Source: Siphonodentalium dalli
Taxonomy: Eukaryota; Mollusca; Scaphopoda; Gadilida; Siphonodentaliidae
NCBI GenBank assembly: GCA_032622095.1
Contig: CP136065.1
Span: forward strand, 215,926,151-215,990,150
Length of the DNA stretch: 64,000 nucleotides
Reading direction: 5' to 3'
Shown here in pieces: positions 25,301-40,300 of the stretch; positions within the stretch are counted from its first letter, which is position 1, and each line of letters starts with the position of its first letter. The notes beneath the pieces were generated by a model. The model searched no databases, was not told the DNA's origin, and saw only the letters and a program-made list of their open reading frames with translations. The position numbers and the translations under genes are program-made.

Positions 25301-28300
25301 CTTGGAATTCAGTTGATCAGCCAGTGACAGCATATATAAAGCGTTTTCGTCATCACAGTGATGCTTCAGGGCCAGCTCACATAGGCTCTTCAGACCATCA
25401 ACCTACAAGATAAATGAAGTAATACAAGCTCAAACAGTACTACAGGGTTGAAAAAGGGGAATAACTCAACTGAAAAAGTCAGATGGACCTCATCATTGCA
25501 GATGCAATTCTAGCATACAACCCCCCCCCCCCCCCCCAATAACATTGGTATAATAAATGTCTGTCTTGTTAGGCAATTATACCTCCCCAGAGACAGCAGG
25601 AAGTACAGCAACATTTAGAGACCAGCATAAAATGAGAAAATCAAGCCTGTATTACATGGACAAGAGGATGTAGCTCCAGTGATAATGAATTTAACCCTTT
25701 CAGTGCCAAGTCCGATTTTTGTATCAACCCATATTTCCTCGATCATTTTTCAAATTTATTGATTATAATAATGTGATACATTGATGGAAAGAGCTCTTAG
25801 AAGTCAAGTCCGATTTTTGTATCAACCCATATTTCCTTGATAATTTTTCTAAGAGCTCTTTCCATCAATGTATCACATTATTATAATCAATAAATGATCA
25901 AGGAAATATGGATTGATACAAAAATCAGACTTGGCACTGAAAGGGTTAACAGAACCCAAAGTCACACTTTTCCTGCATCTAATGGAAGTCAACCCACAAA
26001 CAATATTTCATCAGGAACTGATAATCTATTTTTGGCAGTCTGTATGGTGTTGGTCACCTACTGTTTCAACTTGAATTGGAATAGGACACGTGAAACCAGA
26101 AAAATTGTTACCAAACAAATCTGTGTTGAGTTATAGTGTAATGTCATGTATTTCACATGCGGTATGCAGGATGAAATTGGCTGCACCTCATGAAGAGTCG
26201 GAATTTATCTGAACTTTTGGGAAAGGGACCTGGGCTTTTTCGATTGGGAAATTGGCACCATATATGGAGGCTTAAAATGGGGAATTTCTATATTAAAGTA
26301 ACAGAGACAAAAGGAACAATCATTGTCAAAAATCAGTGTAATCAAAACAGTTTAACAGCGGGCTAGCATCACCAAATTCACCCTCTGTGGACCTTATTCT
26401 GCTTACACCTCAGCAGAATGAGGTTCTAAGAGGGTGAATTTGGTGATGCTAGCCCACTATGCAGGATAGCATCACTAAATTCCGCCTCTGGGGACCTCAT
26501 TCTGCAAATGACAGACACACTATCTCAAGGCTTGCTGGATCACAACCAAGTGATTTGTTGTTAATTGGGAATTTTGGGAGTCAGAAATTGGGGAAAAAAA
26601 CAGATTATTTCTCATTGGGAACAGCGCCCATTTTTGGCCCCTGTGTTACCCAAAAAATCCATCCGAGTGGTATCTATTAATAAGAAGTGAAAGTAGGCAA
26701 TTGTGATGTTACCTCATATCTGTCAGCGAGAGTCATGAGATCAGCCATCTGTTCCGTAGACAAGTCACCTGTGTCCATCTGCCCACAATACAGGTAATCC
26801 AACAGCATCCGAAACAACAAATGACTTGTGTCATGTACAGTTATTTTTCTGTGGGAAAATAATCAGTATAATTATCATGACTGCATATTGTCAGGAATAC
26901 AGTAATGCCCTAATTAATCGACTTCTCAACCACAGGAGAATTATGGGTAACTTTTCAGGATTTAGTCGGAAATATGGCTTGTTGCCATTCATCAGAAATC
27001 TCTCACTGAGAGCTTTCCGATGAATGGCAACAAGCCATATTTCCGATTAAATCCTGAAAAGTTACCCATAATTCTCCTGTGGTTAATAAGTTGATTAATT
27101 AGGGCATTACTGTAATGATCACTTCCATGACTGGAGCTTCCTAAAATTTTGCGAAAACCCTGTTCCAATGCATTCTCTTATGTATGCAAATCTCCCTCGC
27201 ATATATAAGAGAATACATTGGCCAAACAATATTTACCCTGTCCTTGTAAGCCAGGGTATTTTCTTACTTATTACATGATCCGACCCTTATTCCATTCATT
27301 AAACCCATTCTACAATAATAATATATATGCAATGTTCATTGCATAACAGGAAATAGTTCCCAGTGTACCCAAATGTATATGAATCGATGTGTGACTGATA
27401 TAGATATAGTATTTCATTAAATTTAGGCGATTAAATATGTCAACGAGACCTATTTATCTAGAGACTATTTCCTTATGCAAACAAACAATGCATAGTTATG
27501 TGAAACATCATCGCTCGCCTTATAGAATCAGCCACTGTTTGTTTCACTACCCATTTTATTGATTTAAGTATGTTTTACGGAAATTTTGAATAGAGTAATA
27601 AATAGAATCTACAACTCGTCCCCAGTATAAAAAGGCTCGGTCCAGACTTAATTTACTGGATTTGTAGATCTTCCATACTGGTCTAATGATTCTCTCATAC
27701 CACTAAGATGAGCTCTGCGGTACGAGTCACATTGGGCTGATTTATTACATAGATGGTTTAGATGCTTATAAGTGTCACTTTCTTGTCTTTTGATTCTCTC
27801 ATACCATTAAGAAGAGCTCTGCGGTACCAGTCACATTGGGCTGATTTATTACATAGATGGTTCAGATGGTCTGCGGTACCAGTCACATTGGGCTGATTTT
27901 GTGACAGTGGTCTGAGATGCTTATAAATGCCTCTTACTAGTCTGTTGATACTCTCATACCTCTGAGGTCTTTACAGACCAGTCACATTGGGCTGATTTTA
28001 TCAGAGAGCAGGCTGGTATGCATACATACTAATCTGATTTACTTCTCTATTGAGTCACATTGGGCTGATTTATTGCATAGACCGTCCAGATGCTTATAAA
28101 AGCCACTTACTTGTCTATTGATTCTCTCATACCGCTGAGAAGCGCTCTGCGGAACCAGTCACAACGGGAAGCTATTATCACACAGTGGCCTGGAATACAG
28201 TGCACTTCTTCGTCCCTTTCGGGAGTAGAATGACTACACACCTCTCCATTTGAATGGTCTATCACCTCATCTCCAGAGTTATCTGTATATTATAACAGAA

Positions 28301-31300
28301 GAAAAATGGTCACAACTCCAATGATAGGACATCAAACAAATGTCTGTCATGGGTTTACTGGTAGTTTACTCTCAGAGAGCCTCGCATATATAAAAGAATG
28401 CATTGGCCCTATGGGAGACTCACATATGTTAGAGAATGCACTGGCACATGCTCTTTAATGCTACACCAGTACAGCTCCTATCATGAAAGGGTTAACATAA
28501 AATATGAAGATGTTGGGAAGCTTTTTACATTTATATTTCCCCATAAATGATATACTGACTTAAAAGCTCACAAATTGTATCCACTGCATATAATCTGTTG
28601 TAATAAATATACCTTTATATTATTCAAGTGTGGATAAAGTGTGTCTGACATTTGACAAAAGAGGTCCGAGAGGGTGAATTAAGTGACCAAGCATGACCAA
28701 GCGTCACCAATTTCACCCTCTCGGAACATCACTCAGCTTAGGCCTCAACTGCTATGGGAGACCTAGAATCAGTTGAAGTTGGGAATGTTCACTCATTAGT
28801 CACTTTGATTGTGCATTTTATCTTCTGAAAATTAGGGGAAATAGAAACTGAATAGAAGGAAAAAGTAACTAAAATCAATGTTAATTTTAGACTATAGATA
28901 CTTCCCAGAAGATGAGGCCTAAGCAGAATGAGGTTCCAGAGGGTGAATTTGGAGATGCTAGGCTGCTGTGTGGTTACAATCTCTAATTGCACCCTCTGGA
29001 GCCCTACTTTTAAATTGTAAAAAGTACTAATTCACCTAAATTTCTAACCACAACTAAAACAAGAGATTTAGAGTCTTCACAATTTGATCAAATTACAAAT
29101 GAAAATTTAGAATTGTTAATTTTTCTTCAATTTAATATTCTGTTATATCTTATTTTCAAGGGAAATATGATTCCAAATACTAATACAATTTTAATCAACA
29201 AAAACAGGATTCTGGATGCTTGCCCCCGACAGTGAAGAGCTTTATAGAAATAGGAACTTTTTTATAGCTCTAAGAAATAGCATTTGATTTATCAAGTTGA
29301 ATCGATCTATTACAGGGAATGTTCCAGAAACTGATCTCTGAAAAGAAACCCGACTAAACAAAACTAAGATATAGTCATAAGAATGTATATTCCTATGGAT
29401 TCAATATAACAGTTGACCAAATAAGAATATAACATACCTGAAACCTGTACAATTTCGAACGTCATGTCAGTTTTAGTCCGGTCATGTAGCATTTTGAGGG
29501 CACCCTTTGCTAGATTGCTCTCCCTTGCATAGGCTGGTACACACAGAGAATCCACAGAACTCAACTGAAGAAAGCAATAATTATGATTGAAATACAGTAT
29601 TCAGTAATGCTCTAAGTAATCGACCCCTTAACCACAGCAGAATTATGGGTAACTTTTCAGGATTTATTCGGAATTATGGCTTGTTGCCATTTATCGGAAA
29701 GCTCTCGGACAGACACGCTATATCAAGGCTTGTCCCCTGCAACCATGTCTCGCACCATAAGTACTCTGCTCAATAAATTATGTTTAACTCTTTCATGACG
29801 GGAGCTGCGCTGGTGCAGCATTAAAGATCCTGTGCCTGCGCATTCTCATATATATGCGAGTCTCACACAGGGATCCTCGCATATATATACGAGAATGCAC
29901 TGGCTTACAAGGTCAAGGAAAATATTGTTAGGCCAATGTATTCTCTTATATCAGTCATGGAAGGTTTAACCATCCTACAGTAATGCTCTAATTAATCGAC
30001 CTCTTAACCACAGCAGAATTATGGGTAACTTTTCAGGATTTAGTCGGAAATATGGCTTGTTGCCATTCATCAGAAAGCTCTCCCCGAGAGCTTTCCGATG
30101 AATGGCAACAAGCCATATTTCCGACTAAATCCTGAAAAGTTACCCATAATTCTGCTGTGGTTAAGGGGTCGATTACTAAGGGCATTACTGTAGGAGCTCA
30201 AAACTATCACAACTGAAAGGGATGATTATCAGCATACAGGTCTGAGAATGTGGTGCCGGACATTTGTAGAATGAGGTCTCCAGAGGGTGAATTTAGTGAC
30301 GCTACCCCACACAGCGTGCTGTCATCACTAAATTCACCCTCTGGGGACCTTATTCTCCTCTGGAAAGTATCTTCATTATCAAATTAACAAGTTTTTTAGC
30401 TTCTTTAGAACCTTCATTAGAAAGTTTATTTTTATATTTAGTTTAGATTCTCTCTATTACCAAATTGGCAGATGACACAATGCATAATCGAGGTGCCCAA
30501 TGGGTGCACATTACCATCTTCACCATCTGGGAGCTTCAATCTGAGTCTAGATCTCCAATAGCCGATGAGGCCATGCAGAATGAGGTCCCCAGAGGATGAA
30601 TTTGGTGATGCTAGCCTGCTGAGTGGAGTAGCGTCACTAAATTCACCCTCTGGGGACCTCACTCTGCAAATGTTCGGCACCATTAGTGCTGAAATGGTTA
30701 TGGGATTTTCATGACCAGTTAACCATTTGAATTAACAGAGGTTAACCATGGCTATGCAGGCCTATAGTGACATATGATGTCTATATCATAATATGATATA
30801 TATTATATACAAAACTTATTCAAGTCAAACAAAGGCTGACATGCTCAGTTATAAATGGAAAGCAAAATTGTTGCTAATTTGTAAACGTTTGCTCGATGTC
30901 AAGGAAATAGGCAAACCTTGCCGATTTCCGAACTGCAAAAGTGCAAAGCTATTGAGTTCCGAATGAAACTCGGGTGGTTCCTATTATCTCCCTTGCAGCA
31001 TATACCATCCATGTGTATAAGGGGACATATGTAGGTAGTACTAGTACTACGATTGTGCAGACAGGAAAGCCGTATATTAAAAAAAAATAAAGATGACTTA
31101 TGCATGTAATGAATGAATATAATTTCCATTATCAATAAATCACATGTTTGAACAAATACCATTAACATAGTCCGGGGTTATTGCTCAACTGTCTATGTAC
31201 TAATTTCACGCTACCCTGCACAGTGGGCTAGTATCACGAAAATTCATCTCATTCTGCATATGGGAGACATAGAATCAGATTGAAGTTCCCCAGTTGAAGT

Positions 31301-34300
31301 TGTTGATGTTCACCCATTAGTCACCTCGATAATGCAATTTATCTTCTGCAAATTAAGGGATATAGAAACTGATCAGAAGGGAAAAAGTAACTGGAAACAA
31401 TGTTAATTTAAGACTATAGATACTTCCCAGAAGATGAGGCCAAAGCAGAATGAGGTCCCCAGATGGTGAATTTAGTGAAGTTAGCCCACTGTGCAGGGTA
31501 GCATCACTAAATTCACCCTTTGGGAACCTCATTCTGCAAATGACAGACCCACTATTTCAAGGCTTGTGAAAGATTTAAAGTGATGTGAAACACTCCGGTT
31601 GGGTGAACACATAGAAATGGAGAATAATCTTGCTCAAAGTAGTTATTTTTACGAATATTAATCCAAATTTCCAGCACACACACCGTCATTCTTATATTTT
31701 AATTAAATACAATGACTCTCGATGGCGAAATCATTTACTTTAGTTTATCGCCGATTGTTGCATCCCGAATCGAGATGTAAATATTTACAATTATGCGTAA
31801 TTCAGACGATGATATCTATGGAATAGTATGGACGATTTCTTTGAGATTTTCGGCGATGTTAGTAGAATGCTACATTCCCACAGTTGGCATAGCGCCAGAG
31901 TACTAACTTGTCAGTTTCACGCACCCGAACAAGTACATAATATGTCTTTAACCCTTTACCCAACAAACCGGCCAAATAAAGCTTCAACAGCCTAAAATAT
32001 CTTCGGTCTGTCTCAATAGAACCATACAAATATGGATATCATTGGAACCGGCTCCTTGACCACATTGTGATAGTTATAGTTATGCCCTGTGCCAATGCAT
32101 TCTCTTATATATGCGAGTCGACCATAGGTCGCCTCGCATATATAAGAGAATGCATTGGCCTAAAAAAAATCTTTTTTTAACACTTTTTACCATTTTTTCT
32201 TACATTCTTTAACAATTTTATAATTTTTAATGTGTTACGCCAATGCATTCTCTTATATATGCGAGGCGACCTATGGTCGACTCGCATATATAAGAGAATG
32301 CATTGGCACAGGGCCGTTCTGTTGGGTAAATGGTTAATGATTATGAAACAAAGTTTTCATCGTGAACACAAAAAGTAGTCAGCCACATGCATAGATATTT
32401 ACCCTGGCATATTTAGTTAAGTTGTTCCTCGACGCAAATGGGTCTGGGCAAGCGATGTTAGATAGACCCAGAGCTTCCGCAGCACTCGAGAAGCTATCTC
32501 TGTGGACCATATCACAGCTTGATTTCACAAGAGATTCTATCGTGTGTCGGTTCGTCTGTGCTTTGTTTAATATCCATGACTGAAATAGAATGGGAAAATT
32601 CTATAAATATTCAAATCTATTAGGGAGGATGAACAGACTTCACAGTCTACCACCTAGGAACCATTCTAATTAAATTCTTGCTCTATTATTGTGGTGATCT
32701 TGTCACAGTTTTATATTATGTTGCCAATTGACAAGTTTTATGCTAAGCTTTTTCTAGGATGGATTTTTAATAGCATATATTGTAGATCATTTTATAAACT
32801 TAAATTCCTTCTTGGTATTCATTACTGTGGGCAACATCTGTGAGACAGTTCAATCATCTTGGTTGAAAATTTGTCTTGTGACAAATGTAAGACTTTTTTT
32901 GAGAACTAGTGTTTATGTGACAGTGCAGAAAACTCCACCGAACTATAGTGTATCAACTGATATGAAACTGAATCCCAGACCCAGTGCAAATGACAGGCAC
33001 ACTGAACTCAGGCTTGATTGTACAATGTACATTATTGTTGCATATGTTTCCTAGCTCCAGGTGGACTGAAAATAGCCCTCAAGTCAAATTTAGGCCTTTG
33101 AAATCCACCTTAAGATTTCCCGGAATCAAACTTACCACTTTAGCTGTTCCTAATTTAAACAGATATTTCCAGTCCTTCCACGTGAGTTTCTCATCAAGAT
33201 CCAGCATGAACTCCTCCAATTTCTTCAGAGTAATTGGAAGCTGACGAGAAAGAGAAACATGATATTTAAAGAAAAGCCAATAGGGTGCCTCACATATATA
33301 AGAGAATGCATTGGCCTAACAATATTTACCTTGATCTTGTAAGCCAGTGCAGTCTCTTTTATTTACATACACCTAATATAGCTTCCGATTACCCCGTTAC
33401 AATAGACACGCCCCCTGAGTCAATGTGTTCATAAACCTATAAATGCTATGTGATATCATTATCAATGTCGTTCAAAGGTTTATAAACACAGTGTTTGATG
33501 TAAATGATCCATAGACTGCTTGAGTATTCAGAATGTCTGGATTTGGCAAGAAATTTGTTTTGGTCTAATATAAGTTTTGTTACCCTTCACCAAACACCCA
33601 TCTCCTCTGATTAGACATCACACAGTCCACATCTCGACAATTGTTACCATGACATTGATGACAAGTACAACGTATGGAGATCTCTTACCATCCGCTCACC
33701 GCTATGTTATAGTTTAACTCTGTTTATAACCTCATAACTTTCGACATATCGCGTACAATGTTGTTTGCTCATTTGCATAATTATCGTTTTCAATTCGCAA
33801 TTGAAATGCGTTGTGCGTATATAGTGCTGCGACCGACGTAAATTTGTTTTATGGTGTAGGTTTCCTATTGGGGTCTTCTTATATGAGTACAGTGGACCAC
33901 ATTGTTGCACAATAGCATTATAATGCAGCTAATACTGAAATACTGCAGACAAATTAATCTAACTGCTACTCACCATATCGACTTAGTGTTTTGATATTAA
34001 TCAAACTGCTACTCACCATATCGACTGAGTGTTTCATGTGCTTCGATATGTATCTAACTCTCTGTTGCTGGGTGTTCTGTAAAAATTTGTCTCTATAGGA
34101 AGAATGAGAAATAAATTTATAGGTACATGCCATATTTGAACTAACACTGAAATTTGAGAGTAACAAGCTGTCAATAATTGATACAATTTACATCAAACTA
34201 TACTGCCATATGCAATCATCAGAAGCTGATACAACAACTGCACATAGCAAATCCCCATAAAGGTGGCTCTTCACCAAGTTGTATTAATTTTCTCAGATGG

Positions 34301-37300
34301 TTAATTCGTAAGATATTTTTTCAATTTAACCATGAAAAGGTGGAATTATTTTATAGATTCACAAAAATATATACATTTGTATACAATTTGACAAGATTTT
34401 CTCTCTATAAATTGCATCTAACTGACTTAAAGCCTTATCTGAAAAACGGTGGCCATGTTGAAAGCCATCTTGTCAGGTATTTACATGGCCACTTTTTTTT
34501 TCGTGTTAACATTGCTTAAAAGTTGAGGGACATAATAAGGAAGAAAATGAGTGGGGGATGCCAGGGTACCCTACCAGCTCCCAGACTATAAGCACATGTA
34601 TTGTTTTCACTCAAAATAACATAAACTCTACAAACATAGACAGACCCTGTTGTATGTAGTTATATTCCCCGATGGTTCATGGGTGCACCAAAGTGCATTC
34701 AAATTCAGCCAATGGTGATGAGATACAATTACATACTTATCATGGACAGGCACCAGACAGATAATAGGGCCGCGCACATTGAAATCATATTTCATTAACC
34801 CTTTACCCAACAGAACGGCCCTGTGCCAATGCATTCTCTTATATATGCGAGTCGACCATAGGTCGCCTCGCATATATAAGAGAATGCATTGGCTTAACAC
34901 ATTAAAAATTATAAAATTGTTAAAGAATGTAAGAAAAAATGGTAAAAAGTGTAAAAAAAAAGAATTTTTTTAGGCCAATGCATTCTCTTATATATGCGAG
35001 GCGACCTATGGTCGACTCGCATATATAAGAGAATGCATTGGCACAGGGCATAACTGTAACTATCACAATGTGGTCAAGGAGCCGGTTCCAATGATATCCA
35101 TATTTGTATGGTTCTATTGAGACAGACCGAAGATATTTTAGGCTGTTGAAGCTTTATTTGGCCGGTTTTGGCCGGATTGTTGGGTGAAGGGTTAACCGAT
35201 TGGGAATAGTTTTTCGATGATATGAAACATTTTTGTACTCATTTCATATCTTGCAATTAGCCAATAATCATAAGAAGAATGTCAAGTGAAAAGAAATTTT
35301 ATTCCATCCATCAACATAATCAATTTGATGTGAATAAAGTTAACCCTTTACCCAACAGAAGGGCCCTGTGCCAATGCATTCTCTTATATATGCGAGTCGA
35401 CCATAGGTCGCCTCGCATATATAAGAGAATGCATTGGCTTAACACATTAAAAATTATAAAATTGTTAAAGAATGTAAGAAAAAATGGTAAAAAGTGTTAA
35501 AAAAAGAGTTTTTTTAGGCCAATACATTCTCTTATATATGCGAGGCGACATATGGTCGACTCGCATATATAAGAGAATGCATTGGCACAGGGCATAACTG
35601 TAACTATCATAATGTGGTCAAGGAGCCGATTCCAATGATATCCATATTTGTATGGTTCTATTGAGACAGACCGAAGATATTTTAGGCTGTTGAAGCTTTA
35701 TTTGGCCGGTTTTGGCCGGTTTGTTGGGTAAAGGGTTAAGCAATCTATCTAAAATTATAAAACAAGTCAAAGAAAATTACACCTCTGGAAAATTCACCCT
35801 AAATTATGAATCCATTTTGATACATAATTTATTATTATAAATAATTATTTATTTGTATTCACCCTGATTCACTATCAATATTTTGAATGATATAATGCAT
35901 TCAATATTTCAATACCTTGCATAGTTTAATTTGGCAACAATTTTTAAAGCAAGGAAGTTTATTTTGTTGGAGCTATTTTTGGACAAGAGAGCATGTGACC
36001 TGTTTCAATAAAACTGCAAATTTGTGCCAAAAGTTAATCAACCGGCCCCCAGATATTTAAATGCTAAAATATTCTCAGTACATACTTTTGATGTGAAATT
36101 TGACGGAATGTTTCAGTTGCCTTCTCACTGAGTTTCTTTAGTTTCTTTAACTCTCTAATATGCAAAGCCTAAAAAACAAAATAACACAAATAAATAATCT
36201 GAGCCTGAATATTAAATAGTCTTACTTCTTCTAAACATTCCAGAAAGTGAAGAACAGACAAAATCAATGTTTACTGTTACATCTGAATAAGATAATGTGA
36301 CCATTTTGGGTGTAAACCCATATTGAAAATTTTGTCATGAGAAACACCCAATGTTACATTAAATCATACAGGTAACCCAAATACTACTACTATACTACTA
36401 TCGTTATATCTGCAGACCAGAATATGGGTGACCTTAATCTCTAAATAACCCACTTTCCCACACCACTCAATAATGTCATGGACAACTAACTCTACAAATC
36501 TAACAATATTTCTATATTCAGTATTGCCCAACATGAAAATATCACCCCATAGCATGTTTGTTAGTCTACTCACTGCATATCACTTATGCTTGTCACTGAG
36601 TCGTTTTGAAGTAATTTCGTTGGTTTGGGACGTTTAGGTTTTATTTCATATCAGGAGCTTCAATCAATCATTCTACATTGTTCATTCTACAATTCTATCA
36701 TTCCAATGTTCTACCAATTTAATCTGAACTATATCTGTGCTAAACATTAACTATTGGAGCAATAAATTATTAGAATGTGAAATCCTTACGTAATGAGAAC
36801 CATGAGTGAAAAACTGGACAAAAACCCAAATAGACCATAATAACTAGGGCTGCAACATTTCATCATGAATTCAATGCATTGTGACTCATGCATTGCATCG
36901 TCAGTGTCTGATGAAATCATGATTTATGAAAAGCATATATATGCACCCAAAACTCATCATATGCTATTCAAAATATCAAGTATTCATTGTGTCGAGATCA
37001 GTTTCCATAGGAACGTAGTCAATCAGTTTCATTTATAATGAGAGATACACTAAATTAATTTAACCTCCAGGGCTGAATTAATTCACAATGGCAACTGACT
37101 TCATTTTGCATCATGGTGCAGATTGCATCATCACATAAACATTGTGGTGCAGATCGGATCATCACATAAATATCGTGGTGTGGATCGCATCGTCATAAAA
37201 AACATTGTGATGTGCATTGCATCCTGAAGTTCCACATTGTTGCAGCCATCGAGTTCATCAGGAGCAGGTGGGTTAACCCTTCCATGACCGGAGCTTTCAA

Positions 37301-40300
37301 AACTTGTGTGAAAACCCTGTGCCAATGTATAGGGAATACAAGAGACTACATTGGCCTAACAATATTAACATTGACCTTGTAAGCTAGAGCATTCTCTTAT
37401 ATGAGCGAGGCTCCCTATGGAAGACTTGCATATGTAAGAGAATGCGCTGGCACATGATCTTTAATGCTACACCAGCTCCCACTAACAAAGTCATTTCACA
37501 CTCACATTTCTTAGTTTTCTTCCCAGTACATCACCCATATGGCCTTTCTTTGACTTTTCCCCTCTGTCTTGAGATCTGTCCGTAGAAGCAGCACTGTTAT
37601 TGATGATCTGATCGAGAGCAGTCTTCGCTTCCTTCCCATATTGAGAGATTGTGTCTATGACATCATACAACTAAATACCAAAGAGAACAAGACATTTACA
37701 AATATACACTATCATCTGCAAACTAAGAGCATATCCAGCTTCCTTAACCCTTTGAGTGCCAGGTTGATTTTTGTATCAACCCATATACCCTGTGCCAATG
37801 CATTCTCTTATATATGCGAGTCGACCATAGGTCGCCTCGCATATATAAGAGAATGCATTGGCCTAACAATGTTTTTTTTTTACAATTTTTTACAATTTTA
37901 ATATTCTTATATTCTTTAACAGACTTATTTTGTAGGTTTAGGGCCGATGAGATCGGCCCCTGGCACTCAAAGGGTTAAAGCCACACATAATGTTAGGTGT
38001 AAACAATATTTATTTATTTCGTCAACGAGCATTTACAAAGAAAAACATTTACATGATGATCATCTTGATTATTTTAGAATTACATTACATATATCATATT
38101 CCACATTTATAGATGCCAAAGGAAAAAGGAATCTCCCAAAATATAAATATATCACAGTCAGCCAATCAGGAAACACAAAAAACACTGTTGAAGTATGGAA
38201 GTCTGTAGAGAGAGTATTGAGCCTAACTGTAGTGGTTGGCTTTAGTGGCTATTGTATTTAATTTGTCCATTATTTATACTCTGAAAATCATTGACCCATT
38301 AACATTATTTTGGTTTTACCTCAGGAACAAAGAAGGTGGCGAGTTCCTCTCTTTGTGCAGCCGATAGGTGGGCACTGTGTTGAACCAAAGCATCCAACAG
38401 CTTCTGAACTTGTTTCATAAATACTGGCAATCTGAAAAAGAAACCACATTTCATTCCAGAATTATTATATATATTAAAGCCATGGATCAGTTTTCAACCA
38501 TTTATTTCATGCATAATTACCACAGGAATCAGACCTAAGTCATCAGACCTAAGCATCAGACCTAAGTCAAGCTATTTCATGACAATTTTGAAGGTTATTC
38601 CAGGCCCTATATTTTGAAATAACTTTTCTAGGAAATTTCAAAATCTTCTCAATTTGTTTTTAAAAACATCAAACGGAGCAGTGCAAATATCTAATTCAAT
38701 AATATTCAAGCCCCATCCCCCACATCCCATCCCACATCCTTTTAGAGTCATGGTAATAAAAGGCATCATACGGAGAATGTCGTAGATATACTGGCATGGT
38801 CATCTGTCATCAGAATTATGTAATACCTTGATCGGGTAAACTTGATAATATCATGTCTTTCTTCCCGTGACAGTTCACCTTTCCTCCGCGAGAATAAATC
38901 ACAAAGTATGACCAGCTTTACTCCAGCTGCAAAAGAAAGATTAAGTCGAAAAATAAATGTAAAGCAACAAGAAGCAAATAATTGATGTGATCCAAGTGTA
39001 ATAGGCATAATATACATAAATTATACTAATTAAAGTTTTACTAAATGCAAAATCACTAACCACTAACCACTTCACTATTCCCTGCCCATCCATAATATAT
39101 TTGCATATGCCGCAGTTATCTTTTCATTTCACACTCCAGTGTTTTATATTTTATTTATTTTAGGGTCAGCACAGCACAGTATAACGAATTCATGCCAACA
39201 TGTCTGTTTTCGTTATTTAAGTCAATTGTAATGTTCGTCCTGTGAATTGATGTGCTAGAACATATAAAGTATGTAGAAACCTTTACTACTGTTCCCATTA
39301 TTCACAACATTGCCCAAGGAGGATAACTCTAAGAAAATGGAACTTATAAATTTATAAGACACCTGGTTATATGTCTCATGCTAATAACCTACCAGGGGTT
39401 TTACAAGGAACCTATAACATTAGAATTGATCAAATCAGACATGTTCATCTGCAGTTAATCCTTTGAACCTGACATACTGGCCAGAGCAGTCAATCAAGTT
39501 AGGTCAGATGGGGATGGGGGCAGGTAAGGGTCCTCCAAATATAGAACCCTGTTATAATGAAATACAAAATCAAATATATTCCGGGAAACCTTTACTTGAG
39601 AAAGTATTGAATATGATCAATATGCAATTTTTTTCCAATCAAAACACACATTCGGTTTGACGACTTTTTCGAAAACAAAAATAAGTGCACATCTCGAGAA
39701 ATAACAAATTTCAAAAATCGATACTCTGAGCTTTGATGGGTGGGTTCCTCAACTCGAATCAAATATTTTTTACCCCCGAAGCCAAAGAAATAGTAATTTG
39801 GAAGCATTGATTCAGATTATTCATCTTTAAAATGAAAGTGCAATGGAAATGAGTACATATCCATGTAACAGGAGCACTGACCTACAGCCGACTCTCGCAT
39901 CGCTTGTTTCAGGAGGTACATTAGTCGAGTAGGATTTGACATCAGGGCATGATCAATGTTCATATGGCCTTCACTGCCGCCTGCACTCGACCCGAAGAGC
40001 TCCACAACCTTATCAACACAGCCATGTACTTCTGTTATAAGATTTCTGATTTCTGAAAATAATACAACAATCAATAGACAGCAGTAGAAAAATGGAACAC
40101 CTCAGCAACCAGCTTAGAGGGCGACTTTGGAGAGTAGTTCTCCCTAAAATGAGTCACTTCTCCCTATTGTTGTACCAGGGAGAAATGACTTCTCTCATAT
40201 ACCAGTATGCAAATCTCCCTACATATTTAACCCTTTACCCAACAAACCGGCCAAAACCGGCCAAATAAAGCTTCAACAGCCTAAAATATCTTCGGTCTGT

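Noticed and set aside
34070-34076. ACAG acceptor near 34076 for exon 13
   Set aside because: It puts the exon out of frame with exon 12 and gives a stop; the TATAG acceptor at 34093 keeps the frame.
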